Made by a program: the position numbers and the translations under genes. Positions 34,408-47,855 of a stretch of 64,000 nt of DNA are shown in pieces. The notes below the pieces were generated by a model, which searched no databases, was not told the DNA's origin, and saw only the letters and a program-made list of their open reading frames with translations. The stretch covers positions 1 to 64,000 of the forward strand of contig QANY01008042.1 of assembly GCA_003255025.1 (NCBI GenBank), in the 5' to 3' direction. How positions within the stretch are numbered: the first letter of the stretch is position 1; every line of letters begins with the position of its first letter. The DNA comes from Datisca glomerata. Its lineage: Eukaryota > Streptophyta > Magnoliopsida > Cucurbitales > Datiscaceae.

Positions 34408-36797
34408 CTATCACGGAGAGATTAGCAGGAATCTCAGAAAGTTTAGCAGAGAGCAAGTGCTTCGAATCAAACTGGATGTAAAGGATGGTTGTATAGATGT
34501 TGAGGTAGCACCATACTACCATCTTTAGGACATTATCAAGTAAATCATCGTGGATTCAGGGGGCACTGTTCAGATACTTATATACTTTATAGTCGTGGTT
34601 AATATGTAAAATATTGTACTGGATATCTTAAGCATTCAGGGGGCACACGTTTGCAAAATTTGATTGTGATTTTTGTAGCTAGAAGCATTCTTTTTCCTCT
34701 TCGTTCTGTCAAAACCTCGTGTATATCTTAAGCTAAGCTCTTGTTAAAATCATAACTGTTGACAGTAAAGAAGAGAAATGATTCATGTGGAATAACAGTT
34801 CGCTGTATGTTCACTTTTCTATTTTACTGGCATCTGTTCATCATCCTTTGCTACATAACATGTTTGTGTAATTTTTCTTTAGCAGGAAGGTAAGTTTTCT
34901 GCAGTTTGAGTCTTACACATTTCGTCTTTTTGCATAGTTGATAGTTTGGGAAGCCTAAGACTGGATCATAGCCATGATATATAGGGATCCCAGTTTTGAT
35001 TTGGTCAAAAGCAATGTTCTTCACAGAATTGGGGGTTGAGCATTTCTTTTTGTTCAATATGATTTCATAGGAAAGCCAAATTTTGTTCGTTCTTATCACA
35101 TCCGTGTCCATCGATTGTTCTCCTGTTCCTGTTGACCACTCCCTCCCACACTTCACCCACGTCTCACACAGCCAACTGGCATATCAGAGAGACAGAGAAT
35201 GCTTCATTTTGATTGACTTGTCCTCCTCCAGCCACTACTATCACAACCACTTATCTGCTTGTCATGCTAAGCTCTCTGTTCTTTCTTTCAAATAGTTAAT
35301 ATAAATTCACTAGTCCATTATCAGAGGACTGCACATCTCAGCTCCGGCCAAGCTGGTTAGTTTATTGTTGGTTTGAAAGTTGAAAATTTGTGCTGCTCGT
35401 AGATTGCAGATATAAGCTTATTGAAGAAAAGAAAGCTGGAAACGTCCTATTCTGATAAAGTTGAGCTTATTCTAATTAAATACCAAATATCAAATGGAGT
35501 GTTAAGAAGTAAGCATAAAGTAACACATATTAGTCTAAAATGTTTTCATGGGAATCAAGTGACCATCGTATGCTTGTGCCAATGACTAAAAAATGACTAA
35601 GATTACAAATGAGGGTGAGACTGGTAGACTCAACAGAACAGATATACAAAGAAAAAAAAAACTCTACCAGATAGAGAACCATGTTTTTAATGCTTATGAT
35701 CAGATGCTGTTTTGGTCAAAGTTCAGAGACAAAAGAATAAGACGCCGGAATGACCTCACCTTTCCCAATTGTTCCATTTCTTCTTAAATGAAATAGAAAA
35801 CGTAACGAAGGAGAGACCCACAACCAACTGATGAAGCTACCCCACTGAGTATTACTTAGAATTTAGAAAAGCCCCTACATCATATTGCTAGATTGGATTA
35901 AAATTGGTTAATTCCACGTTACCAGACAAAAACGTTGTAGCAAGTTAAGCCACAAAGCAAAGTGAGCTAAAGAGACTTAGATTTCTTTGATCATGGTCAA
36001 GAGTTCAAATCTAACGATTGATCTTTACAGAGGTGGTATAGGTGCGGTGAGGGACTTCGATGCTGTGGCGGAATGAGGCAATGTTCCTTGTCGGGCAGTG
36101 GAGTCAACCCCTCCCAACTCATTTTTTATACCAAAAACAAAGTCTTGGCTTTTAAGCCAAGTCAAGATTGATGGTAACGTGCCTGGCATGTAAAGTAATG
36201 AAGATTCTCCCTTCAACCTCTAACAATCAATCATTACCATTCGTGCTCTCTTCATTTTTCAGGTTAAAGTTGTTCCTCATTCTCCTGTACAATCTCCACC
36301 TTCCAACAATTCCACCTGAATTTTCCCAGCCAGACCTTTAATCTCTTCACTTTTAATTCTCTCTCCAAGGTACTTTTCTCTCTCTGGAGGTACTTCTTTT
36401 ATGGGTAGTATAATGTATTGGTTTCTCGAACATTGTTAACTATGCAACTATTTACCCAGAAAGAATGCTTGGTGTATTTCGAAAAGCTCCTCTCTTTTAA
36501 TAGTCTTATGATGCTTAATTATTTTCGAAAGTACCCTTTTCAGGTGTGATCAGCGGTTGTAAATAGTAAATATAATTATGATAAATTTCTGTTTTTTCCC
36601 TTTTTTGTTAATCTGAGGATGTGAATGTTGAACTGCATAACATCAAATGCATAAATGTTGAGTTTAGTTCTTATGTAGGAATGGGTTTTGAATCTTTGAT
36701 TCTTGAAATTTTTGGTTTTGTAAATATGATCTAAATTCTATGAATATTGGTGAATGATGAGGTAGATACTATGGATAATTGAAGTGGAAAAAAACAA
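34408..36797. other. CIP7-like 3' region and DUF936 upstream region
   Basis: The first few hundred bases should be the 3' untranslated region of the CIP7-like gene. The stretch 34850-36200 holds no recognisable gene. From about 36240 the sequence is CT-rich (ctcctgtacaatctccacc; ctctctccaaggtac), which suits a 5' leader, probably with an intron after ctctccaag at about 36370 ending shortly before the DUF936 start. Confidence 0.45.
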
Positions 36798-38972
36798 ATG
36801 GCATCCCTTACTCCGGGAGTACTGCTAAAGCTTCTTCAGAGCTTAAACTCCAACGTCAAAGTTCGAGGAGAATATCGATCCGTTCTCTTACAAGTTATCA
36901 GCATTGTCCCTGCCTTGAATGGCTCGGAACTTTGGCCAAACCACGGTTTCTTCATAAAAGTTTCGGATTCTTCCCACTCGACTTACGTCTCATTATTTAA
37001 GGAAGACAATGATTTAATCTTGAATAACAAGTTGCAGCTTGGCCAATTCTTCTATGTTGATAGAATGGAGGCCGGGACTCCGGTTCCTATCCTCGTTGGG
37101 CTCAGACCGGTTCCAGGACGACACCCTTTTATCGGTAACCCCAAGGATCTAATGCAAATGCTAGAGCCATCAGAGACTCCAGTCCAATCTGAGTATGAAG
37201 GAAACAATGGAAGTAAATCGAGGGAGTTGTTAGAAATAAAAGACGAAAGCAGCCCGAGACAGAAAATTGTTATTAAAGAGGAAAAGGCTGGTGTTGCATC
37301 TAGGTACATGCAGGGTGTTTTTGCATCAAATTCAAGAGCAAGCGGAATGGATTCGAGTGCAGGGGGAAAGAGCAATGAGAATGAAAATGGTGGCGCAAGT
37401 AAGAAGACAGTTGTAAAAGGAAAGCAGACTAATGCCAGCTTAAAGGTCAGGTAATATCCTTACTATGCTTATATTGCAACCTTGATAGCAATCTAGACAG
37501 TTTTCGAGATCGGTCTTTCAGGTTTCTAGAGTTCTTCTGGATATTTGTATGGCCAGAGCTTATATGGCAGTGAGAAAGATTGCCCAAAAGGATGTGATTT
37601 TTTGCACTTAAGCTTTATGATAGGATTCTCATAATGCTTTTGTTTGCATGGTATGCTTAAAATGATGAGTTGACTGATATTGGTATTAGTATAGCAGGCG
37701 CGAGCAGCAACTCCTACTCGCAATCGCTCTGATGAGCTTCCAACAAAAGCGGAGGTCTGTGCTCGGTTCAGCATCCAGGAGAACTCAATTCCCTCTAACA
37801 GTATATCTGCGAAACGGACTTCAAGCAAAGAGGGAAACATGCATTCAAATAGTTTGTCAAAGACTACAGATAGATATTACTCAACGGAGACATTTTCTTG
37901 GGCTTCATTGCCTCCAAACCTCTTAAAGCCAGGAAAGGTATATTGGTTCATTCTCTATCTTATTCGATCTTTTTATCATTTTTCTTCGGTCATATAAATA
38001 AACTTACTGTCTCTACATTCAATATTGAATGATACTTTCTAGTTAGAAACAATTTTGCGAAGTATATGTTTGAACTTGAATTACAATGTTACTGTTGATA
38101 TGCTTATCATGTGTGCAGTAAGTTTCTCATCTTCTTTAGATTCTTATAGGGAATCCTTAAAAGGAGAATTTTAGCTTCTCTGATAGCAGAAGAGGCTCAA
38201 AAAGAGGCATCAGCAGCTGCAAATCTTGTCAAGTGCCTCAGGTACAGACTATGCTTAAAAATAATGAATGACATCTTTTACATCTCCAATAAAATGTGGA
38301 AAAGATTTTATTCTTTTAAGAAATAAGTTAAATAATTCCTTTTCTGTTTATAGTGTGTTTGCTGATCTGTGCTCATCTGCCTCACCGGAGAACCCTCACC
38401 TTCCTCTCACCAAGTTCTTTACACTACAACAGCTCATTGACCAAAAAATCTCCATAATCTCAGTAAAGGAGAAGTTACTTTCTGTATCACCGAACTCATT
38501 ACCAGAAACAGGCAAATCTGTCAAAAGGACAGGCCTGATTCATGCCAAATGTACTACTAAAACTTCAAAACCTACGATTGAGTTAAACTCGAAGGAGAAA
38601 CAAGAATGGGCCAAAGGGGACGGAAGAAAGGATATAAATGAACTAAGAGAGGTTCTTTTGAAGGAAACAAGATCATGGTTTTTGAAATTCTTGGAGGAAG
38701 CATTAGATTCCGGATTCCATGTGGGAAACGAGGACAGCAGAAGAAAGCACGTCACACCGCGAAGAGTGGAGCCAGATAACCATATTGCTGTTACATTATT
38801 ACAGCTTAAGCAAGCAGATGAGTGGTTGGATAAATTCAGGAGCAATCTGAGTTCATTGGAAGATAATTTGGTGGAGACTGTTGATCAGTTAAAGAAGAAA
38901 GTTTACTCTTGTTTGCTCGCTCATGTGGAGTCTGCAGCATCAGCTTTAGAGACTCGATCGGATCATGCTTGA
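36798..38972 (+). CDS. DUF936 family protein, 4 coding exons
   Basis: Exons 36798-37445, 37698-37937, 38150-38241 and 38354-38972 join to 532 codons and a TGA stop. The start [20 protein letters not shown] is the hallmark of plant DUF936 proteins. The first exon holds the domain: [52 protein letters not shown], and [18 protein letters not shown]. The middle is Ser/Lys-rich and disordered. The last exon is helical ([39 protein letters not shown]) and ends RSDHA. The function of the family is not known; I cannot assign one. The first donor must be TTAAAG/GTCAGG; the next GT would open a stop-ridden frame. Confidence 0.93.
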
Positions 38973-39529
38973 TTTAGCAGACTGTTTGATATTTATGAAT
39001 AACTTATAACTGTTACGGTGATTTAGGCTTTCAATTCTTAGTAAAGATGGCCTAAGATGTTCAATGCAAATCATTCACAAGTTATTGAACAGAAAACAAA
39101 TAAGGACAAGACTGTTTAATGGTGAAGGATTGAATTTGTTTGTATATGTTCGTTGATTGATCCTCTAAACTGATGTAAATATAAGAGTTCTTAAGCATTT
39201 CATCTTGTTCCTCTCTTAAAAGTTAAAACATCCTTCAACAAAATATTTGCTAAGTAAATGAACACAAAATCCGGACGCATTTCTCCACAAGCATCCACAT
39301 CACATAAGACAACACAAAAATAGTCTAGTAATCAATAACCGTACAGAGGTTTTTCATGATCGCCTTATATAACGACATTACCATGACTATTAAATACAAC
39401 AGTGCCTCCAAAACTTCATAGAAGAAAAGGACCGCCTTATCTACTTCAGCCATGGTATCAAATTGATTGCAGAATTATTATCATCTACGAATCAGTTCAA
39501 GACTCTTCTAAGCTTATATATGCAGGTTT
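38973..39529. other. Convergent intergenic region
   Basis: Separates the 3' ends of the DUF936 and AlkB genes. It must hold both 3' untranslated regions; AT-rich, no further feature seen. Confidence 0.5.
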
Positions 39530-42273
39530 CTAATACTGTCTAAAGGTAAGATTCAGACGACCGGCCCGAAAGTTTGTTTCTTCCAGTAGTGCCTTTGGAG
39601 CAGTGTTTTGATGAACAGCTGTCACACCATGAAATATATGCCTAGATTTGCCACCAAATATCAAAACATCTCCTGAATCCAGAACAACCTTTTCTGCCTT
39701 GTCGACATCCCTCTGATCCCCATACAAGAAATCTGCAGAGTCACCAACGGAGAAGGAAACAACAGGTCTGCATTTTTCAAGACTTTCTTGGCTTTCGTCT
39801 CTATCCTGAATGTGATGAAAAAGGTAATGAATATCAACAGAACAAGCTGAGCAAAAGAAAGGCATTTATATAAAAGATATAATGGACACTGATATTGAAA
39901 AACTTGATTGCCATGAAAGGTAAACAACTACTCAGGAAGTGACATATCTAATAACAAGGTTTAGATTCTTGAACACAAACCTGATGAAGACCTAGACGCC
40001 CATTTGTCGAGTAAAAATTCACGATACAAATGTCTGGTGACATCCACGGGATTATAACTTCAGGATTTTTAGTCTTGAATTCTTTTTCTGTATGGGTATA
40101 GGAATCCTTCATTGCTTTTGCAACCAAATGACAAAATTCAACAGGAATACTTGGTGGTTTAGCATTATCAATTGGCCGGAGCTCTCCATATTTACTAGTT
40201 TCAGGGTCCCAGTTTTTACCAAGGCACATCATCTTCAAATGTAATATTGCACCATCACGATAACCAGGTTGGTAGAAACCTCCAGAGCCCACACCTAGGT
40301 CTCGGCATTTCTTCAGCACCTTCACCTGCAAAAGTTTTAGATCGAATTATATAACTGATAAAAGGAAGGATAACAAATAGCCATCATGCTTCACTGAGAG
40401 ATTCATGAAGATCGAAATATTCAAAATATGCCAATAATAGCAATTTGGTTCCAACTTAGATACACAACACAATTATATCCTCAATTTCATCGTAAAATAA
40501 AGAATTAAAAAAATGGAAGGATAACATCATGCCAGTCACATTCCCCACTCTATGACAGCAGACTTAACTCCATTAAATCACACATAAAAGTTTGAATTGC
40601 AGTTACTTTTATGCTACTACCATATTTTTTTTTATAATAAATGATACTTTTCATTAATAATATAGAGACGTACAAAGGAGGATAAGCTATCCTCAATTTG
40701 TATCAATTTAAAACTTCTCTCCAACTTGAGAGAACCAAAAAGAATGGGAAATCCTGCTAACACTACTATAGGGCCTACTTTATAACAGTGAAGAAATTCG
40801 GGCGAGAGAGGGCACCTGATCACTGAGGGATAAGAAATTCTTCAGAAGAACCATGCCAGGTCTCAAAACACGTCCATTCTGTCCTTCCACGGAGCGCTTC
40901 ATCTCATTCCTCATTTCCCTATTTTTCATTAGTAAAGGAGGTTTCAGCTTAACCCCAGCTCTTGCTTTGAGTGGGCAAATATCAAAAGCTTCAATGCCTG
41001 ATGAATGCTTGCAATCCTCGGAATTTTTGGAGTCTTCTGTGTTGTCCGTCCTCTTCTTCATTTTAGATTCCTCATCTTTAACACTGGATTTAGGGGGCGA
41101 TTGAGTCTCACCCAACTGGCTGGCACCTAACTTGTTAGAGAGATCATTAAGTAATGTTGAGACATCACTTGTTACCTCTCCTGGTGTTTGTCCTATATGA
41201 GTTCGATCTAAGCCAGATCGTAAACCCTTCAAGTCAGACTGTGCAGGGGATGATGAAAAATCCTGCTCGTGAACTGAATGTGATACTAAGGAAGACATGG
41301 ATTGTTCTGAAGTGCTGCGGCTACTCATCACATCTGTTGAATTTTCCCCCTGCTGATTGGCGTTCTGATCATCAAAAAATCTTTTGGAGAATGCTTTGCT
41401 TCTTCCACGTGAGGACCACATTTGTTGATTTGCAGAATCTGAGGGTCGTTTAGGCTCATAATGTGGACCCAAAGACATATGTTGCCAGCTCCTTCCACCA
41501 CTTGTACCCAAAGAATCATCATTACTAGTTTCATAACCTTTACCCTGCCAAATGCGGTAGCATGTGTTAGAGCGAATTGAGTCTTTAAAAAATCAAGGAA
41601 GAGAATCTAATTAGAAACTGCTTAAGATGAATGGACATACGAGTGAGCATAATGAACAATATTAACCTCCTAAGACCTTCATTTTCTTTATTAGTTGTCC
41701 CATATCTTTTTCCAATCAGAACCCAATTATTCTGCTCAATATCATAACCGAGCTATCCTTAATAGATTTATTCAGCTGATCAAATTTCAAAGGTATAAAC
41801 ATTAGCATAAATCTTCCCGGAATCTGTCATTCATCCTCCACTCTGGTTACCAGCAAATAAACACAAACAGAAGAGGTTTGATTGATGTGTTGGGAATTAC
41901 ATACGAGAAAATGAAAATATATAGTAGCACAACATTACTAACTAACGACAATACCCCACAAAAAGAAGCACATGAACAATTCTTTTACTGAAAGACAACC
42001 TTCTAACAAATTCTTCTATTATGAAGCAAAACCAGAAAAATGGAAAATTAAGCATTGCGCTTTAATCTCACCATGAAACTGTGCACTTAATCATCATAGG
42101 TGAGAAGAACAAGTTAACTAATAGAACATCATACAGTTATAAATGGAAAACAAACAAAGGATGCCTAAACTTGCCTGACTGTGACGATATGCAAAAGTAT
42201 CATTGGAGCGAGTAGATCGTCCTCTGGCATTCGAATAGCCACCTCCAGCGTTCCGAGGCCGACCACGATTCAT
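39530..42273 (-). CDS. ALKBH1-type 2-oxoglutarate/Fe(II) dioxygenase, 4 coding exons
   Basis: Exons (5' to 3') 42175-42273, 40816-41544, 39981-40325 and 39530-39805 join to 482 codons and a TAG stop. The N-terminal half (MNRGRPRNAGGGYSNARGRS, then Ser/Lys-rich) looks disordered. The C-terminal AlkB fold begins with LLKNFLSLSDQVKVLKKCRD. It has iron ligands H-x-D in NGRLGLHQDRDES (across the last splice junction), the distal His in SRHIFHGV, and the 2-oxoglutarate-binding Arg in RLNLTFRQY at the C-terminus, so it looks catalytically complete. Family members oxidatively remove methyl groups from nucleic acids (tRNA or DNA adenine/cytosine marks); the substrate here cannot be told. Intron 1 has a GC donor (CAG/GCAAGT). 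Intron 2 contains a short LINE-like relic. The gene is divergent from SEC22. Confidence 0.9.
40636..40735 (-). repeat. LINE/SINE-like 3'-end relic in the AlkB gene intron 2
   Basis: About 95 bp also occur at 57296-57380. Shared blocks include aggataagctatcctcaat and acttctctcc. On the minus strand the unit ends tctatattattaatgaaa and an A-rich tail, as in the 3' ends of plant non-LTR retroelements. Confidence 0.6.
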
Positions 42274-44063
42274 GATAAAGAGCAGCCAGTAACTGATAGA
42301 TATTGCGGGAAAACAGTGAACTATCGAACAGGGGTTTGGAACAATTGCTTTAGAAAGATTGGAAATTGGGAGAAAGCTTGATGGGTACCGTCAACATGGT
42401 CTCTTTTCTTTGAAAACTTCAACTTAGACGTTCTTTTGAATGATTCTTTAGTACGCTTTTGCATCCTATAAAATCTATTAAAAATCCCAATGATGGCCGA
42501 TTAAAATATTAATTTATTTTAATAAAAAATATATTAATTTTTAATAACCAACGTTTGGTATATAAAATGTATAAAGAGTATCTAATTAAATTGATAACAA
42601 AACGTGATTTAATATTTAGTTATACGTGATAATTATAGAATAACCGATATACTTTCATAGTAAAAAGTAGTTTAGGGGTAATTTAATTTTCTCGTTTCTC
42701 TAGAGGTGTAATTAGGATTACTTCTCTATTTTAGAGGCAATTGAATTGTTTCATCATGCTGTATATATGAAGTATCAGTAAATTAGGATCGCTGCTAATT
42801 TTAAAATTATTTCAAATAAACAATATAATCTAACTACCAATAAGATTAAGACTCTCGATTACTTGTACCAATCTGGCCTCAAATTAATAAGTAAATGGTT
42901 CAAAACAAAATTAATAGGTAAAAGAAAAAGACATTCACGACGCTGCCCGTCTTTCGATCCACTTGTACTTTATAATTTTATCTTAATAAAACAACATTTA
43001 CCTCTTTTAAATGTGTAATCAGTAATTTAGTTAAAAAAGAACATCTTACAGACAATGTAATCTACCTACTAAGAATATTAAAACTCTCGATCATAGTTGT
43101 TAAAATCGTGATCTGGATTGTAGAGTCGTACAATCCTATGATCTTATATTATTGTGCCAACATCAAGATTATACCATTTTTAAGAAAGAAATAAAAAATA
43201 TCCCAAGATGAAAAAAAAATAGCCATCCAAATTAAAAACAAAACAAAAACTTTGCGCAAAAAACCGTCGCCTACGAGCGCCAATAAGATTTTAAATTTTT
43301 ATTCACAAAGTTTATATAATTTATACTGGCCAAGATATACACCATTATGAAAAAAGGAAGAAAGAAAAATTAATTAATATTAATACATCATTAATAAATT
43401 TAAAGGGTAATTTGAAAATTGTGAAATACAGATGAGACGAAAATGTTCAAAATGATTATCATTCTCATTCAATTTTTAATATATTATAGATACAACCATA
43501 TTGTTTCTTTCTAAACAGAAGTCTTTCATTTTCTACATTTGTATTTTGCCATAAATGTGAATCTTGACTGCGTCATCCTCTTATTTGTATAAGAAAAGAA
43601 CTATGTAACGAGCAAGCGTCTTCCATAGTAATGGTTCTAACTTCTATGCATAATTAGGTTGCGGTTATTGTGATTATAAAAAGTGAAGAATCTAAAACGT
43701 AGTTTTTCAGAAAAGTGGGGGAATGAAATGCAAATAAACCAAAAGTCAAACCACATTAGTGTTCTTTTACCATAAATTAAAAGAAAGTAAAAAGCATTAA
43801 ATAAGTTTTCTACAAAACAGCATTAAAAAGTAAAAGAAAAAAAGAAAATTTAAATTTAAATTGAAACCGGGAATCCATTTGGGCCGATGTATTTTGAGAA
43901 TAAAATTGATGACATCTAGACAAGTTTTTCATTTTAAATATAATTTTGTCAAGAGTTTTTAAAAAATATCAAATATAACACTTTTAGAAAATATTTACAA
44001 ATTCTAGCAAATTTTCAAATTTAATAGTGTTTCTACACTCTCTTTGTGGTTATATATACGTAT

Positions 44064-44111
<48 letters not shown>

Positions 44112-44600
44112 TAATATATTTTTATGCATATAAAAAATATATATTAAACACACATATGAGTGAGAGAAGGAGAGAGAGTGAGATTAAATTGGAGAGAGGG
44201 AGAGATAAGGAGATAGATTAATTTTTACCTAATTAATCGAAAATTTAAAAGATTTTTAGAGAGAGTGTAATATATAATTTTTTATTATTTATTTATTTAT
44301 TATATGTTAATAACGGGTATAATAAGTAATTATTTATTTATTTTTATCGTGATTTCATTTACAATGATTAGAAAATTATTTATCTATTTTTATATTAAGA
44401 TACTAAAATTTAATTTTATTAGTCCTATATGATGCTTTTTTGAGAATACTTGAGATGGGTTGTGGGCTTTACTAGGCCATTTCATCAATTCCATGTACAT
44501 TAACGAGTAAAGAAGAGTCCATTACTTGAAGTAGCATTTGCATGTTGTACCTTTTGACTTTACCGTCAAATTTTCCATTCTTTAGGACCCCAATTTACAT
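42274..44600. other. AT-rich divergent spacer between the AlkB and SEC22 genes
   Basis: No gene recognised. Contains an alternating (CA)n(TA)n microsatellite at 44062-44106 and purine-rich gagagaa stretches at 44160-44215. The outer parts should act as promoters for the two divergent genes. The ATG-proximal region of the AlkB gene has a very short visible leader. Confidence 0.5.
44062..44106. repeat. (CA)n(TA)n microsatellite
   Basis: Six CA units followed by about sixteen TA units without interruption. Confidence 0.95.
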
Positions 44601-45309
44601 TCACCTTCTTCACATTCATTGCAGACCAAGACAATAACCATCCTTATTCATCAATTATTCAGTATTTGCTCAAATTTTGCTCATTCAAAGCTTCTGTATT
44701 CTTCTTCCCTACACGTTCCTCCGTCTTCATCGCGATTGCTAGGTGTGTGTTTTAATATTATCTGTATGTTACACATTTTTTTATTTAATTTATTAATAGT
44801 GATGTGCATTGGATAATTGATGGGTTCCGAATTGTCATAGATCCTCGATTGGGATCTTGATGGATTGGTGGACGTTCATTTTCATTTGATTCGAGTAGAA
44901 TTCTACAGAAAATGGATCTCATCGTGGAGTTCTGTTTCACCTGTAAAGTTCGCTTGGAGTAATATTTTGGGCTACAAAATTTAATTGTCGGTTGGAATAA
45001 TTAGGATCCCGTAAATTTCCATTGGAGTAATAATTTGGGTTAGAAAAGTCAATAAGATGGTATTTAGTGAATAAACTTGGTGACAATCAGAACGTCTCCT
45101 TTCAAATTTCACGACCAAAAATGATTGTTTATTTTCTTGTCTTCATTAAGCATGGGTATGGGTGTAGCATGATCTTGGCCAGTTGTTTATTTCATGAATA
45201 TATCTGCACTATGGTTCTGAGAATGTTCAGCTCGGCCATTTTAGACTTGAAATTTGGTAGCTTACGAATTGAAATTTATGTGCAGTTGGAGGAAGTTGTG
45301 GACTGAAAG
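44601..45309 (+). promoter_or_regulatory. Probable 5' leader of SEC22, with likely leader intron
   Basis: CT-rich sequence at 44690-44740 (cttcttccctacacgttcct) resembles a plant 5' leader. A donor after gattgctag (about 44741) and an acceptor ttatgtgcag ending at about 45286 would define a leader intron of roughly 545 bp, leaving 23 bases before the ATG. The donor choice is inferred, not proven. Confidence 0.45.
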
Positions 45310-47855
45310 ATGGTGAAGCTGACGATGATTGCTCGTGTTATTGATGGCCTTCCTTTAGCAGAGGGGCTGGATGATGGTCGTGATTTGAAAGATGGTGAAT
45401 TCTACAAACAACAAGCAAAGGCATTGTTTAAGAACCTGTCAAGAGGACAGAATGAGTCAAGGATGTCTATTGAAACTGGCCCTTATATATTTCAGTATCC
45501 ATACATTCTTTCTATTGTTTTGTTTTTGGCTAAACTTTTTATTCTGAACTTTCTCATGATATTCGAATCAGATTATTGGCATCTAAAGTGTCTCTTGTCC
45601 TACCTAGATTTGATGGGAATGTTCCCTGTCTATAACCATTCATGTTTTTGTTGTGTATAACTCTCAGAATGTTCTTGCATTCAGGAGTTGGTCCTTGGAC
45701 TTGGAAAATTTGATAAATTAGCGAAAGCCTAGATGTATAGTAGAAAGAATAGTTACACAGGGACCATATTTGCAGTTAACAATAGTTACACAGGGACCGT
45801 AGGGATGTCCAATTGATGGTGTTCCTTTATAGTTTTTAACGAGCATTATTTTTACTTTTCGGGGTATCCAAATTGGTTTTTGTTCTCTTGTGAGTATCCA
45901 AGTTGCCATGTTACCTTGACCTGAATTCTTAGTTATATAATTGAAGGGCGTGTATGCTATTTGACAATGTGTGACCGTGCTTATCCAAAGAAACTTGCTT
46001 TTCAATACCTTGAAGATCTCAAGCATGAATTTGAACGCGTTAATAATGGGGTGCAAATCGAAACTGCTGCCAGACCATATGCATTCATCAAGTTTGGTGC
46101 GTCTCGCTAGTCCTGTTTGTTTCACTGCTACTCATCTCTTTTTTCCTTGTTTTTTCTTTGCTGGAGTTGATATGTCCTTTCTCTTTTATGTTTCAAAGAT
46201 ACATTCATACAGAAAACAAAGAAATTGTACCAGGACACACGTACTCAACGGAATATTGCAAAGTTGAATGATGAACTTTATGAAGTCCACCAAATTATGA
46301 CTCGCAATGTTCAAGAAGTTCTTGGTGTTGGTGAAAAGTTAGACCGTAAGATATTTTCTTTACTTTTCATTTTTCTCTGCGGCTGCTTCATTTCCTATCA
46401 AATGCTTGACTTCTCTTGAACCTGACTTTATTTTTGTATAGGTTACCTCATGTTGAATAGGTTGGGATATCTAGTTTTCATTGTGGTAAAACTTTGGTAC
46501 CACACACCAATTATGCCCTGCCGATTGCCTTTTGGGTCTTATCTTAGTTATAATTAGCTATAATGTAAATGTAGTACATACCACCTTTAGGAGATACTCT
46601 TCTGCTCTCTATATTGAAGCTTCCTTGTGGCCTAAATGGATCTAAAGTGTTTTATGGACATGTGTGAAGAGTGAAGACCTTAGCATGTCACACATTGCTG
46701 TAAAAAATGTCATGTCAATTTGTTGTTGGTCTTTTCATATGCTCTACGATGCTATTTCTCTATCATATATTTCTTTTTTATAAGAGAGTGGCGACTTCTA
46801 TTTCCTGATGAATAAATATGATATTCTTCCCCACCCACAACAAGTGAAGTGTTTATCTGTGCATTTTTGGTGATCACCTTTCTTATGAAAATTAATTCTG
46901 CAGAGGTTAGTCAAATGTCAAGTCGGTTAACGTCGGAATCTCGCATTTATGCTGACAAGGCAAGAGACTTAAATCGACAGGTGAGTCTCCATGGATCTAA
47001 TTAGTAGATATATGTAACCATACTCAAAGGAAGTATAGTATGTAATGGCTGATATCTGGTTATCTGGTTTCGATATATCCATGTTCTATCACCATACTTT
47101 TGTGATTAGAGGTCTATCTTCCATCTTGTTGCAAGCTTATGAAACTGCATTTTCACATGATAAAATTGCTTTCTAGAGTAAGAACATTTGCAGTAGGAAG
47201 AATTCCTCTCCTTTAGAAAAAACATATTAGCATCACGGGGCCTCCATTTGTAATTAAGTTGTTCCTATTCTTTCATAGGAAGCATTAATTTTCTATACTC
47301 TTCATCGGAGCAAATATAGGTCGCATCCTCTGATCCCCGATATGAGTTAGCCAATGACATTTTTTATGCTGAAATCAAAGTTGCATATTTATGATTTTGA
47401 GATGAATTCTAGACGACAAATTCACCTTGATGATGCCTTTCATAAAAATGTGACTTCATCTGCGTTTGGCATGTAAGCGTGCCTGAAGTATATGGTTGAA
47501 GTTGACTGAGCTGAAAGGACTAGGTAAATTATGATTGGAGCTCATCATAAATCACACCTTTTTCTGTTACCAAAGTTTGAAAGATGGGGTTATGTATGAA
47601 GTTGATCTTATGCACTAAGGTTCATAGCCTACAAATTACTTGTTCCTTTGAGTTTGGTTGCATTGACTAATTTGCCTTGCATTTCTTCATTGCTACCTTT
47701 TTGTTTGAAAGGAAATAACACGCAAACAATAAAGAAATTTTGCCTATAATTTCCTCGCATTTTATGTGTAGGCTTTGATACGGAAGTGGGCTCCTGTTGC
47801 TATAGTGCTTGGAGTTGTGTTCCTTCTCTTCTGGGTTAAAACAAAGCTCTGGTGA
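45310..47855 (+). CDS. SEC22: SEC22-type R-SNARE (longin SNARE), 5 coding exons
   Basis: Exons 45310-45494, 45933-46096, 46199-46345, 46904-46980 and 47772-47855 join to exactly 218 codons and a TGA stop, the usual plant SEC22 length. The longin domain comes first (MVKLTMIARVIDGLPLAEGL; YIIEGRVCYLTMCDRAYPKK; LAFQYLEDLKHEFERVNNG). The SNARE helix follows (IAKLNDELYEVHQIMTRNVQ, EVLGVGEKLDQVSQMSSRLT), and a C-terminal membrane anchor (APVAIVLGVVFLLFWVKTKLW). SEC22 is the vesicle SNARE for ER-Golgi traffic in both directions. All splice sites are GT-AG and the joined frame has no stop. Gene identity is certain at family level. Confidence 0.96.

Noticed and set aside
37732..37926. 64-codon frame in another phase of DUF936 exon 2
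   Set aside because: Arises only if the wrong donor is used; the in-phase reading continues into the next two exons.
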